A model generated the notes under the pieces. The model did no database searches and was not told where the DNA came from. It saw only the letters and a program-made list of their open reading frames with translations. Position numbers and translations under genes: made by a program. Shown here one piece after another: positions 49,733 through 62,111 of a DNA stretch of 64,000 nt. Every line of letters starts with the position of its first letter. Position 1 is the first letter of the stretch. This DNA is from Trochalopteron elliotii (Eukaryota; Chordata; Aves; Passeriformes; Leiothrichidae), in assembly GCA_024734555.1 (NCBI GenBank), contig JANPWX010019221.1, positions 342,719 to 406,718 on the forward strand. The letters are read 5' to 3'.

Positions 49733-49875
49733 CACACAGAATACCAGATTCATGGAATGGTTTGGGTTGGAAGACACCTCAAAACTCATCCTGTCTCCCC
49801 AGCCATAGGCAAGACACCTTCCACTGTCCCAGGTAGCTCCAAGCTGTCCAACCTGGCCTTGGACACTTCCAAGCA
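49733..49875 (-). mobile_element. CR1 LINE 3' end fragment
   Basis: On the plus strand it reads ATGGAATGGTTTGGGTTGGA, the classic reverse-complemented CR1 end. It continues through 'caagacaccttccactgtcc', 'aggtagctcc' and 'ccaacctggccttggacact', where it stops. The order places the element on the minus strand, 5'-truncated to about 140 bases. It is less diverged than the CR1 copy at 5535. No coding sequence remains. Confidence 0.93.
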
Positions 49876-52505
49876 CACTGCAATAATTACACTGCTATTC
49901 TATGCTTCATTTATTTCTTTTATCCTCCTTTCTTCATTTTCCCTGTTTCTTAGCAGTAAAAGAGAAACTAATCTTGAGTTACTCCAGAAACTCTCAAAAG
50001 CAGATTTCAGCGTAAGAAGTCAGCAAACGGGAATTACAAATAGCAGAGAACAGGGATTTGCTTTGCTGATCCTTATCTTCAACAAGACTCTTACCTGCAG
50101 AAGGAAGGAGAAAGGGACTTGCTTTTAACAGCTGCTTTTTCTGCAGCCTGCCAGCATTATCTCTGCCCTGTGGTGGAGTGCTGGTACTGCCAGGGGTGGG
50201 AGAGGAGAGGGAGACGTTCCAAGACTCCACCAAAGATTTTGCACAAGCCACTTCCAGCACCAACTGATGAACAAAAGTCTATTAAGATCCTTTTACTCTT
50301 TCTACCAACTATGTATTTTTTATCAGCATACAAAAATAAATCAATTTATGCCTCCCTGTTTCACCTCTTATACACAGAAAGGCAGAAGATAGAATTTTTC
50401 AGGCACAGCCACTTCAGTTTTTCAATGCATAATGTTCAAATCATTATGAAACTATGTTTATGCCACATAAAGCTTTTATGAAGAAAAATTATGAATCAAA
50501 CTGTAAGATGTACTTTTTCAAAGTATTGATGCATGATTCTGAACAACTGCAAAAACTCTGAGTAAAGAAAAAGGTATTAAACTTAAAATGAAAAGCATTA
50601 AAGTGAAAAGGAAATCAACACTTGTGATTTACTAAGGAACTCTCCTATTTCTTTATTAACTGTTCACTTGATATTGAATAGAGTAAAAAAAAAAAAACCA
50701 CAAAAATTTCAGTTCTCAGCTAAGTGGTGAATATCTCTCAGTCCTGTCTCACATCTAGTGGAGACAGATGAAACAGAGAAACCAGACTATACCTGAAATG
50801 AATAAAACCAACCAGCTACCATCAAAGATAAAGGGATAAGGAAAGGCACACCACTAAGATCCATGACTAAAAAAAAAGCTTCACAATATATCTGTCATAA
50901 TAATTCAGTATTATGTATATTGTATCTGCAAAAGTTTCTCTCTTAATAAGAAAAGGCAAAACTAGAAGACCTAGTTCTAGATCTCACAAGAAATTGTACA
51001 TATATAAGAAATGTATGCTAAATGTAACATTTTTATTTGCATCAGCAGATGGCTGCATTAAAACAAAAAAAGAAAGAAAATGTAACTGCCTGTTTAAACA
51101 CAGAAATTATTTTTCACTAGGAATACCATTTCTTACTCTCAAAGTGACTCAAACTGAGACTTAAATCTAAATCTTGTACTCAAGTTAAAACACCCTGCTT
51201 TATCTTCAGAATTACTGATGCTTGATTTGGTCTTGTGTCAATTTAGAAAGCACACACTAGTTTTTCTAAATATCCTTTTATTAGTATATTACAAGAAGAC
51301 AGCTTGTCAGCATAGCACCAGGCATTCACAGGCTCTGGATTTCAATTTCACCTCAAAAAGCCATTCCCTCCTCAGAGGGGTTTTACTTGAAGGCTGGAGT
51401 CAAGTCCTGGAATTATATTTAGTACTAACTATAAAGTATTTATAAATCTGCATTGAGTAAATCAAATGTTTAATATATATGTTTAACAAAGGGTCATTTG
51501 TTATGGATTTTAGGGCAGCAGTTAGACAAAACACTGTCTTTAACACCTTCTACTGTGTGCTTATTGCAATACATAATACACACTCTTCATGCCTGTAACC
51601 TTTTTAATAACAGACATTAATTATTTATTAGCCCTCTATAAACAATTTATAAATGTACTCTTACTATAAAGCATGACTGGACTGGCCTTTACTCCCACAA
51701 TGAAGGCGTCTGCAGAATTTTAACTGCTGCATTAAGAAGCAAACCCCACTTATAAAGGACTTAACAGCAATACACATTTGGGGATATAAAAATATAGCCA
51801 AACAGCACAGCCCATCATTTATCTCAGAATTCTGTATAATGTAGGGGATTTCCCAGAAATTTATGTGAAATGGTTAAGATGGCACTGTTAACAAAACTGA
51901 AGTCATGCTTAGGTGCAATAGAAAGGTTTTTTCATACCTCTGTCACACATGTCTTGGAGAAGTTTAATTTTTCACCTTGGGTAGGCTGGAGGGCCTTACA
52001 AATACTCTTTTTAACAAGATGACCCCAGGCACGGCTGCCTAGGGTGCCTCACTTGCCCAGGAGTGAGTGAAAATTTTAGGAAAACTGTTTATTTTGCCAT
52101 TCTAGTTTTCAACAGCTCTGGAAATCGTTTTAAGTTAACTGAGGGTCAGTCTTCTCTTTCAGACCAGCTGATATTCTTTATATTTTTAGTATTAAAATCA
52201 GTTAATAGTTTTAGCATGTACAAGGCATTTTGTGGCTCCTTCTGGCACTGCACTAGTTTAATTTTTTCTATAAATGTTAATTCTTCTCATGTGAGAACTG
52301 CATTAAACTTAAAGCAATACTTATACCACAGCAAAATGCAAGGAAAGTTCCTTAATGGCAAGACACAGGGAGCAACACTTCCCTCAAAGTTTTTAAGTCT
52401 GCTGTTTGCACCTCTCCTTTCTGGGTTTTTTCTCCAGCTCAGTGAGTAATCAACCACAGTTTTGTAACACTGCTAAAACTTGTGGCATTCTTCTGATTAA
52501 ACTCA
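49876..52505. other. AT-rich stretch, no gene seen
   Basis: Ordinary non-coding DNA. A 13-A run lies at about 50685-50697, and the sequence is AT-rich throughout. The 128-codon open frame at 52063-52449 is hydrophobic at its start and has no recognised domain. Confidence 0.5.
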
Positions 52506-52533
52506 GAATTTTCCTTATGGAATTTTCCTTATG
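52506..52533. repeat. perfect 14-bp tandem duplication
   Basis: GAATTTTCCTTATG is present twice in direct succession with no mismatch. Confidence 0.9.
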
Positions 52534-55530
52534 GGACACATCTGAGCAGCACAAGATCTGAGCAAACTGGTGGAACATCAACCCCAAAAATATCAGTGGT
52601 GCTACATGTGTTGCCTGTGTTGCTCATCTCTGGCAGCATGTTCAGGAGAACCAACTGCAAGACCACATGCAAAAAAAATCCTAATCAGGAATAAAACAGC
52701 ACAGACTTTAACTCCTTGCTCCCGGAGGCAGCAAGGAGTTCAGGAAAGAAACACTGCATCAGGAAAGGCTCACAGTGTAAGATTAACTCAATACAGTTCA
52801 AAACTACCCACCTATTTAAAGCCAATGAGAAATACAAATCACAGTCAAGTCTGCTCTTTGTGCATGTGAAAAATGCCTGTCCTTAACAATAAAATGTCCT
52901 CTTCAGATCTAAATTATGCCTTCTATGTATCATCTCACTTAACGTGAATGTACAAACAGAAAAACAAACCAAACGGGTTCTTGCTCATATGAAGGCCACG
53001 GGAAAGATGACAAGGGAACAGCTGTGTAATTTGAATAAAAGAGAAAAGAAGCTTTGAGTTCACAAATGAAGAAAAGTCTTATTGTTTTTTAAGATGTGTA
53101 AGAAAAAAGTAAGCAGAGCTAACACTGAACATTCAGGTAAAAGAAAACATTAGGAAAGACACAGAAGAATAACCACAGGATGACACACATTATGTGGCAT
53201 TTAAGATCCTTGGCAAGACAGCCCAGAGCTGGATGGACAGAGGCACCAGATGGGAATCTGAGGAGCAGAGCTGGCGGTGAGAAAGCAGGAAAGAATACAG
53301 CTGTAGTGACAACACTGAGGTGCAAGAACTTCAGCATCCCCTATGAGCAGCCTCTGGTCTCTTTCTAGCAAGGAAATGGAAGTGCCAATACACCAGAGAA
53401 TTTCCTGGTGTTTCCATCATGCCTGTACAGGTGATGCAATCTTTCCACTGCTGGGTCAACAAGACAAGTCCACGCAGGATTTGCAGTCACTAAAAAGGTC
53501 TTATGCACCCCTCAGGGTGATGAACACAACCCTTCCAGGACTCTCATGCAGCTATCCAATCCTTTGAAGATTGAGTCCCTCCAGAGATGCATGGCTTTGA
53601 AGGTGTCCTCGGACTACAAAGCAACAATCTTAGGTGGGGGAAAAAAATGCATGTATATGAATAACAACTGAACAAGCAAATCTGAGATAAAGATCTTTAA
53701 AGTCCAACAGGAACCTCAAGACAACCCTGGCAAGATCAGCACAGTTAGAAACTGCTCATTATTTCACAATGTGTTCCTTTCCCAGTGCTTCTGACCTAAA
53801 TAATGTCCTTGTTTTTCAGGAGGTGGCCACTCTGTGGTTCCTCACTGCTCCCTCTCTCCAGGAGAGCACAAGCCTTACTGTGACTGAAACCTAAACCCAG
53901 GGACTCTTGCTTCTTGTGCCCCAAAGGAAACAGCAAAAACCCCAAAATGAAATGCCCTTGAAAAGGGACAAGAGGTGAGTTATAATCCTCAAACTGCATC
54001 AGCCATGAGACTGCAACAGATGGAGATGCACTCAGAAATGTTAATCTCTGTGGTGTCTGTCAAACTCTCTTCATCCCTAGAAATGTGGGACTGCAGGAAA
54101 AAGGGAGTAGCACGAGAAGGAAAGGGAGTATCTGGAGGTACACAAGCCTTGCTGCCATGAAAGTAACTGAAATCTGAGCCCCATGCAGCCTACCTTTACA
54201 AAGTGTTTCTACCGGGAATTTCTGCAATTTCCCCAATCCTCCCTGAAAGTGCAACAGCCACAGAGATAATTTTTAATCAAATACATTTTCCAAAGGTAGC
54301 TTGTTATGGGCATCAACCATCAGAACAAACTGAAGCCCCACAAGAGCTCTGGGACTCACGCTAAACAAAGTTAAGAGTGCTTACCACTTACTGGACCTTT
54401 CACCCAGACATCCTGACAATCCAAAAACTGGGAAACCAAACCTTTTACCACCCAGATCTGTTATGGCCAAGAAGAGAAAAGCAGCATCTCCTCACAAAGC
54501 CCACTCCTTCCCTCCACACACACACAGCAGTGACCTGACTGGTGCACAGGAAGAGAATCCAGGTGGTTATCATATCTTTTTTGTCTCCTGGGTTTTTAGG
54601 AGGGGTACAGTCTCCTCCACAGGTCAGAGGAATTTGGAATGTCCCCAGAGAGAGGGGTTCCAAGACCCTCCCTGGGCAACTCTCCCAGGGCTCTGCCAGC
54701 CCAAAAGACAAGCCAGACCCTGCTGCCTCTCCCGTCCAGACCTGTGGGGACATCGGGGACAAGCTGCTCACCAGCGCTGCAGGAAACCCAGCCTTGCCCT
54801 TTGTGTCTTCAACTCTCAATGCCACACTTAAATATCTAAGTCAAAAGAGTCACTGCCACCTCCTCATTTCCCGGGAAGGCCACTCAACTGAAATAGAGGA
54901 AACTTTTTTCAGTACCTTTCACTGTTTAAGTAATCTTACACATTTGCTTTAATAAACATGAGCCATTGCTTGCCTGTTTGTGAAAACCTCACATGGAATT
55001 ACTGGAAGCAACATTTGCTGCTTGTTCATTAGTTTGATCACAGTTCTACAGTGATGATCTCATTAAACCATCCAAATATTGAAGTTTTAGGTAGGTTTTT
55101 GGAAGGAAAATACAAGGAGTAACAATAATTTCTTTTTATATTCATCCTCAGCCAACATCACTGAAATAATTATAAGGAATGCAGGAGTAAAGGTTATCGA
55201 GAGACTACAATTTTTGATCATTTGCCTCTGACCTGAATGTGCTCTTCTGCTTTTTCCACTCAAAAGCCTACAAAACTACTTCATTTAAAACAGAAGAAGA
55301 AATACACTGTCCTCATTTCAAGAAGTGTCAGCTGTTTTCACAACAAATGTTGATAAAGATGTGATGTTTTGATTCAGAAAGTTACTAATCTGTTACAGAC
55401 TTCATACACCTGCACTATTCATATATGGAGGCAAATAATGCCTGGATAGGGTATAAAACAAATGTGGATTTGACCATGCATGGAGAGTTCCTGAGGTGGT
55501 AACACCCTCCTCACAACAACCTAGCACATG
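52534..55530. other. plain stretch, no gene seen
   Basis: Non-coding DNA. A GC-richer patch at about 54460-54840 has overlapping open frames in both directions (122, 136 and 126 codons), which is what low stop density gives. None has a recognisable domain or consistent splice context. Confidence 0.45.
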
Positions 55531-55730
55531 CACCCCCAAAAAAACCCCAAAACACTGAAAACAAACGAAAAACCCATGACACCAATCCCCCACCCCAAAA
55601 AACCCCAAATTAAAAAAAAAAAAAAAAAAAAAAAGCAACCCTAAGCAAAAAAGAAAAAAAACCCAAAAAACCAAACACCACAAAAACCCCACCCAAACTA
55701 AACTCAAACCACAACCAAAAATCCCATCCT
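55531..55730 (+). repeat. A/C-rich low-complexity tract with a 23-A run
   Basis: Repeated CCCCAAAA-type strings flank an uninterrupted run of 23 A (55612-55634). On the minus strand this gives G runs of four, four and five with loops of six and one bases (about 55583-55605), plus further G runs, so a G-quadruplex is conceivable there. Minus-strand frames across it are rich in Phe, Gly, Leu and Val and are artefacts. Confidence 0.92.
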
Positions 55731-57914
55731 CGAACTCCCAAATGTATCAGTACTTGTGACTTCAATCTCGAGCTGAAGCATTCAGTACGCACCACCGTAA
55801 ACTAGGAGCATGTTCCCCTGATGCTTCTATTCCAAGTATTTGTGTGTTAATTCTAAAAACATCTTTTCAGAGCAACTCCTGAGGCTGGTGCTTTTGCCTT
55901 TCTCATGCAACCTGTGACCTTTGCGGGTGAGAGGGGGAACAGGCCCTTGAGGTGCTTTTCACACTTCCCTCAAGGTGAACAATGGACGGGTGCAAACTTT
56001 ACAACAGCAGAACTCAATTTCAACACCAGTAACCTGGAGATGGAAGATTAACAGGAGACACTCGATAACGATTCGTTTGACAAAGCACTCGAAGTTCGCC
56101 AAATTCCAGTGCATCTTGCTCCACCTGGTCCCTGGGAGGGTGATTGTCTCGCATTCATCCCACCTGGGCTAAAGGGTTTTGCTGATGCCCGCGTTTTATG
56201 TGCATTCTACATAAATACATATTTATCTGTTAAAATCTCTGCTGTTTTCAGTGCACAAGTTGCTCTAGAGGAGAGCACAGCTTCATTCCTGCTCCAGTTA
56301 TTTCCCTCCCCAGGGCTGCCATGAAAACAACAAATGAAATCACATGGATGATGATCTTGTCAGGTCTCATTAGCAAGAGCCGGCCTGGTCATTATCAGAA
56401 TAAGAGATTTAAAATATAAGCTTGAAACAAGGCTACCAAATTTTTATACACCGAGCTGAAGTTGCTCACTGCAGCTTTTCTGTAACAAATGCCTTTCCTG
56501 CAAGGATTTTACAGAACTTTTCATGTTTATGAAGGACCACTGGAAAAAATAGTCGTATAAATGGCAAAAATAATGAGTCAGCTGCTCAGTTTATTTAGGA
56601 TCCCTGCGACTTGCACGGCAGTTTAAAACAAGTTGCATAGGAAATTCAGTCAGCAAAATATATTTTAAAAATTTTAAAAACTTCATTAGAACTGGATTTG
56701 CAAAGAGAAAGAAATTTCCAACCAAGGTGGCAACAGTGTGATTATACTGGCCTGCTACAAAACAACTGGAAGTAATGAAATTCTGACTTCTTGCTAAGTT
56801 GTTTTGAAGCCTAAGATTATTATTTGGTTAATCCTTCAGTCCCACGGAGAAGCCCTCACGTGGACCAGACAGCATCCTGGAGGTGGTAGTGCTGCCCCAC
56901 AGATTCTCACCAGCATCACTCATCACGGAGCAGGAGACTGACAGCTCCAAACAACAGCAGCTTGCCTAAAACCACCTTTTATAATGTACATATGCACGCA
57001 AAGGTGCACAGAGACCCTCTGTGCCAAAAGGCTGAGGTGATAGCTAAGGGTACAATATGAACCTGTCTTTAGAAACAAAACTGCTGTACTTACAGTGAAC
57101 TGAATCTAGCAGAGATTTGTGTCTGAGGAGGAACTTGTGACTGCCTACTCTCATGGAGGAGGAGGACAGGAAGAACTAAATAAATATTTTTAATTTTTCT
57201 AAAATATATTAAAAAATTTGAAAAGTCTTTGGGCACATACCCCCAAAAATGACCCCACCACCCAGAGTACTATTTTAGGTGCCAACTTTAAGGCTTCGTT
57301 CAGCTTTGCCAATGGCTACTGGAAGGTTCAAGGTCCCTAAAGGAATCGCTGGGTGGTGAGGAGGTGTGCCCAGCTGGTCCCTGGTGGCTGTGGCAGCCTT
57401 CGAGCAGCTCCAGCTCCTGCCACAGGGCAGATTGGAACCAGAGCACTCAGATAAAGCCTCTGCAGAGAAGGCAGAGTCATCTCACTCTGCAGAGCACGGC
57501 CATGGGATGTATTGTCCAATATAAACAAACACCTTGGAGGGGATGCAGAGAAAAGACACCATGGTTCACTTATATTCAACAGCAAATGCCATTTAATTCT
57601 CATTTTAAACTGAGCATTATTCTCACCACCTGCCCTTCTCACCCCCATCTCCCAGGCCCTACAGGGAGAATGCTGGAGCAGTTGCTGGAATCACCACATT
57701 TCAGAGGCAAATCTACAGCTTTTCATCTTGAGTCTGAAACTTTGCTGGGAAAAGGGAAAAGAACTGATGACAGTAAGATCTGTGAAATTATGGTGAAACA
57801 GGCTGAAGTGGACCTTAAAGGCAAAAGCTCAATGTGACTGATTTTTAATATTTTCTTTCAAAACAGTGTTCATGTGGGTTTCAGGGAAGGGTAAAGTTAT
57901 TCTGAAACTTGAAA
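55731..57914. other. enhancer-like stretch and plain DNA, no gene seen
   Basis: From about 56020 to 56660 the sequence is neither repetitive nor coding and has several isolated CpGs and intact-looking transcription factor words. One is TGAGTCA, the AP-1 consensus, at 56574-56580, running directly into an E-box, CAGCTG. The rest is AT-rich. The 157-codon open frame at 57364-57837 is the longest non-repetitive one in the window, but I recognise no domain in it. Confidence 0.4.
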
Positions 57915-57936
57915 ATGCTGTGTATATGCTGTGTAT
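57915..57936. repeat. perfect 11-bp tandem duplication
   Basis: ATGCTGTGTAT occurs twice in direct succession. Confidence 0.85.
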
Positions 57937-60125
57937 AAGATGTGCCATCAAGTACAATATCTGGAAAATTGAAGAACTCCATCAGACCACAGACCAGGCA
58001 ACCAATAAAACAGTAACATTAGTAATAAGAGTGAGGATTCTGCTGCTTGGAAAAAATAAAAAAGAGAAGGAAGTTTTTTCAAAGAAATTATATTTTTTAA
58101 TGTAATATCCCATTTCATGATTCTCCACTTTTTAGTTTATTTACTTCTTTGTGTTTTTAAGCAGAAATGAATTACATCTATTTTTTAATACAAACACCAC
58201 CTCTTAAAATAAAAAGGAAGCTTCAGTGAGAACACAGCTACGGCAGCAACAGTCAGAGAATGGAGTAATGAAACTGATGCAAATACTTCAGACCAAGACT
58301 CAAACTTCCCCCCAACTCTGAAGTGTTCAGTTTCCTGGGAGTCAGTGTGGGCAATTTGGCAGGCATGCTCATGAATATATTAACTGACAAGAACCATCCT
58401 CCCCCTCCAGTTAATATATATCAGGAGGAAAACACGTAGAGAGGCTCAAATAGCTAAATATCTCAGTCTAAAAATATCAAGAACTCCCTCAGCTGGAAGT
58501 TGTTAGCAAGAGCTCAGATAAAAATAAGGAACCAGGACAGCATAAATTCTTTCCTTTCCCTGCAGAAAATAAACTACATTTGGGAGGAAAGTATTCAAAA
58601 CATAATAAAAGAGGTGACTCACCCCTTTCAACATGCAGCACATAGTGCATGGAAGGAGGGGAGGGGGGACAGGGATGCAAACCCAGTGGAGGAATCCTGC
58701 TGGGAAAGCATCAATTCCCAGCTTCAGCTCAGCTCCTGGAAGGGTCAACACAACAACTCTGTCACACACACACACACCTGCCCTGAGGGACCCCTGTGCC
58801 TCCTGAAGGGCTCCAGAGACAGTAAATGACCACACTGAGTAAATGGTTGCTCCTGGAGCCTTCTCCTGAGGTTAGTGGGATGTTCCTCTGGGAGGCTCCT
58901 AACACCTACAGCTGGAAGTGCAAGGCTACAGGTATTTTAAATTCACCTCTTAGCCAACAATATTTCCAGACACGGACTGCATTCTTTATTTCTTACATAT
59001 TTCTCAAACTTACCTTGATGCAGTCCAATGAGAAAACCTAGAACTAGCAGAACCAGCTTGGCTTTGGTTTGCAAGCAGACACATGCACATCACCCAGTTC
59101 TTTCATTTTTGGGCAGGCAGGGTATCAAAAAGCAAGCCCAAACCACCTACATTTAACAGCCTTCCACACTCAGAAGAAAAAAGAAGCTGAGCAGGATGGG
59201 CTGGTCTCAGCTACAGAGGAAAAACAGCAAACATGGTGTCTTAGGACTACTAAACCAGAAAATAATTTACAATGGCATCCCATTCCTTCATTTGAGATGG
59301 AGCATCCTGCATAAAGAGAAATGATCTGACTAAAGCACATCACAAGTCTCACCATTTCATAATCACATCATTGACATTTGTACATTGCATTGGGTCATGT
59401 GCCAGAGACACTTAAAAGGGTTTGGACCTTTCAGAGTCACCTCCAGTGCCTCCTTCCCCTGCAGTATCCCAAGGCAGGGTAGGATGCTTCTGCACACTAA
59501 CATCTCCATTTCTTGTAGAAGTAAAAATTCTGGAAAGAAAGAGAATACTGGTGCAAGTCTGTATCTGAACATCACTCGAATGCCCAAAAGACTTATGAAA
59601 TTTATTTAATTTTACAAACTGCATGACGTAAGCAAAAAGTGAGTCTCCCACTAGGAAATACTCAGATCCCAGCCACCTCAGAAAGAAATATTCTTGGACT
59701 CCAGAATACAAATACAGAACAGTAGGAGTGGGCTGGAAAATTATTGTTTACCAAACTTGAATCTTAGAACGTAAAGGGAAAAAATCTTGACTCCAGTGTG
59801 AAGACACCTCAACATCTTCACCGAGGAGTGTCACAGCACAACTCATGGATTGTATCACATCCCTGAAAGAACTTTTTCTAACAGTTTGTAACAGTAATTT
59901 TTCAACTTTACATGTTTGCTGCAGACACAGAGGTTCTGGGAAGCTTCCTATGCTGAACAGTGGGTTTAGGGAAGAGATGGGAAGGTTTGTCCCAGCAGCA
60001 CAACTGAGTATCCAGGCACATTGTGTACTAGCCTAGAACACACAGAATTTTCATGTTACCATTACAGCTGTAAGGCTGTGGGGCAAAGAAGGCTCAATCC
60101 CAATCTGATCCTTGAGATGGCTTCT
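57937..60125. other. plain stretch, no gene seen
   Basis: Non-coding DNA containing the short CA repeat listed separately. On the minus strand a hydrophobic open stretch ends at a consensus donor at about 59014 (discussed under findings). Open frames on both strands at 58500-58835 and 59363-59711 are unrecognised. Confidence 0.5.
58763..58777. repeat. short (CA)n microsatellite
   Basis: Seven to eight uninterrupted CA units. Confidence 0.9.
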
Positions 60126-60172
60126 GTATTGTTTTAAACAATACAGTTTAAAACAGTGTATTGTGGTACATC
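60126..60172. repeat. nested palindromes around TTTAAA
   Basis: GTATTGTTT and AAACAATAC are exact inverted arms around a single T (60126-60144). A second, imperfect inverted repeat overlaps its right arm (about 60141-60162) and shares the TTTAAA-like core. Confidence 0.75.
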
Positions 60173-62063
60173 TGTCCTGTCCTCTCCAAATGCTCACGTT
60201 CAGCTAAAATATCTGCCAGCTGGCTTGAGAGCACAAGCTCTCCACCAATCTTGAGATCACTCCACCACCTCCAGAATAGAACCTTTCATCCTGGTTTTCA
60301 TGCTGCTTTCAGAGTTCCCCCAAGCCCTGGAACCAGACTGTGAGGTTCTGTCATACATCAGGGCAGAATCAATAGAACTGGAGGGAAATAAAACCATCAC
60401 AAACCAAAAAGCAAGCAAACAAGAAAAATAAGCTTTTTGATAAAGCTTCTTCAGATCACTTGGTCTGTCAAAAGGTAAGAAAAAACTCTCCTCTTTTTTG
60501 GATAAACTTGTGCCAGTTGCTGGGGGTGCTGTCCAGGGAGAAACATGGATAGAGGCTTGATGGGGGAATTAAAATCTTGTTCTACCAGATTAGCATTAGG
60601 GGAGTAGTGCATTCCCAGGCAGAAAAAAGTTATACATATGGACTGCTTTTGCTGTTTTCAGAGGCTTTCATTCACACTGCTCTAAACAAATACTTTGCTT
60701 TAAGAAGCTGGGTCGTTGGGTAGTCCTTTTTTTGGTCCCGAAGAGAAGTAAATATAGGTGTTGAATATTGATCCTAAAGACAAGTTAATACAGATGTTGA
60801 ACATAAAATCAGCCCTGTTGAGATAACTACAGTCATTACACAACTAACTGGTAGGACACAATAAATTTTGTGTTTCCATACCATGACAAGGGTCTAAGAC
60901 ATTGAACCAGCTCAAAAGTGGACCAAGAGTGCAGTTACTCTATTAGCTCTGAAAATGTCCCTTTTAATTTTGTTCCGTATTTGAATCAAAACTGTCTTTT
61001 TTTCCCAACCAATCTGCTTCTGTGATTCAACACATGTAAGTCACGCCCGTTTGGCTGTTCTAAAGACAAAGATATCAATCCTTGATACATAAATATTATT
61101 ACATTCATACATTACATTATATACATTCATACATACACCTATAAACACACACAAACGCAGGCAACACAGAGAGAAAAACTGGTGCTGGGAGAATGCAATG
61201 GGCCTCACTCTTTCAGCTATGTTAACTCTTTAAATATGGTCCTGGACTGGGAAATAAGAAACACCAAGAAAGTTATGAGCTTGTTAAAAACTGCTTGTCA
61301 CAGAACTGGACTGAAGTTTAGCTGAAATCCACAACTGAATCACAAAGGCAGGAAGAACATGAAAACATTTCCATTTTGAGGCTGCAGAATACACAGCAAA
61401 TACTTTGCCAAGTTGCAGTGTTGGTCCCTTTAATCTCATTTCTTGGCTCCTTTCACAACACCCTCAAAATAAGGTGTCAGGAAGCCGAGGCACATCTGAC
61501 ACTGCCATGGGTTAGGTTTCCCTACACTTTCCTCAATTAGTTTTTCACTTGTGCCCTGAATTACTGAGGATTTCCAATGTTTGTACTGAGCATTAAGTGC
61601 CTGTGCTCACTTCAGCCCACAACCATTTGCAGAAGGCAAAGCTCTCTGTAAAAACACACCACACCAGAGAGCCCCTCTAATTATGCCTTGCCCATTGAAT
61701 GTGTACACTGTGCAAAGAGAAATTAAACAGAAACTAATACCAAAATACTTCCACACGCTCTGTGTGTTTCCCTGTGGCTGCAGCTGATCATCCCCAGTGC
61801 TACTCTATCAAGGAGCCCCTTATGCACGACCTGCTTTCTGAAATACAGAACAGGTACTCCCACAAGCTGCTGCAGGCATGACCCTGCATTTTCAAATGCA
61901 TTTATTTGGCTCACAATCCATGTACTGAAACCACAGAGTCCTTTTTTGACTTCCTGAAGTATTTTGTAAGAGCTTTACTAGATAGTGATATGAGTGAAAA
62001 ACTGCTCAATCCACTTGCATTGTTTTACAGGAAAAATACTTCTGGTTTTATGACAAGAAAACC
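60173..62063. other. plain stretch, no gene seen
   Basis: AT-rich non-coding DNA. Imperfect repeats built on ACATTCATACAT lie at about 61100-61136, followed by a short CA-rich patch. No gene was recognised. Confidence 0.5.
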
Positions 62064-62111
62064 TTCTGTCTATTATTTGAGGGTTTTTTCTGTCTATTAT
62101 CTGAGCGTTTT
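62064..62111 (+). repeat. 24-bp tandem duplication, two substitutions
   Basis: TTCTGTCTATTATTTGAGGG plus TTTT (62064-62087) is followed directly by a copy differing at two positions (62088-62111). In the plus-strand frame this gives a repeated FSVYYL(R/S)V peptide, but the frame is not otherwise gene-like. Confidence 0.9.

Noticed and set aside
54445..54952. Three overlapping open frames of 122-136 codons in both directions
   Set aside because: Low stop density from GC-rich sequence. None resembles a known protein, and they contradict one another.
57364..57837. 157-codon plus-strand open frame
   Set aside because: No recognisable domain, mixed composition, no splice context, and an overlapping minus-strand frame. 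It sits in a GC-richer patch where stops are rarer.
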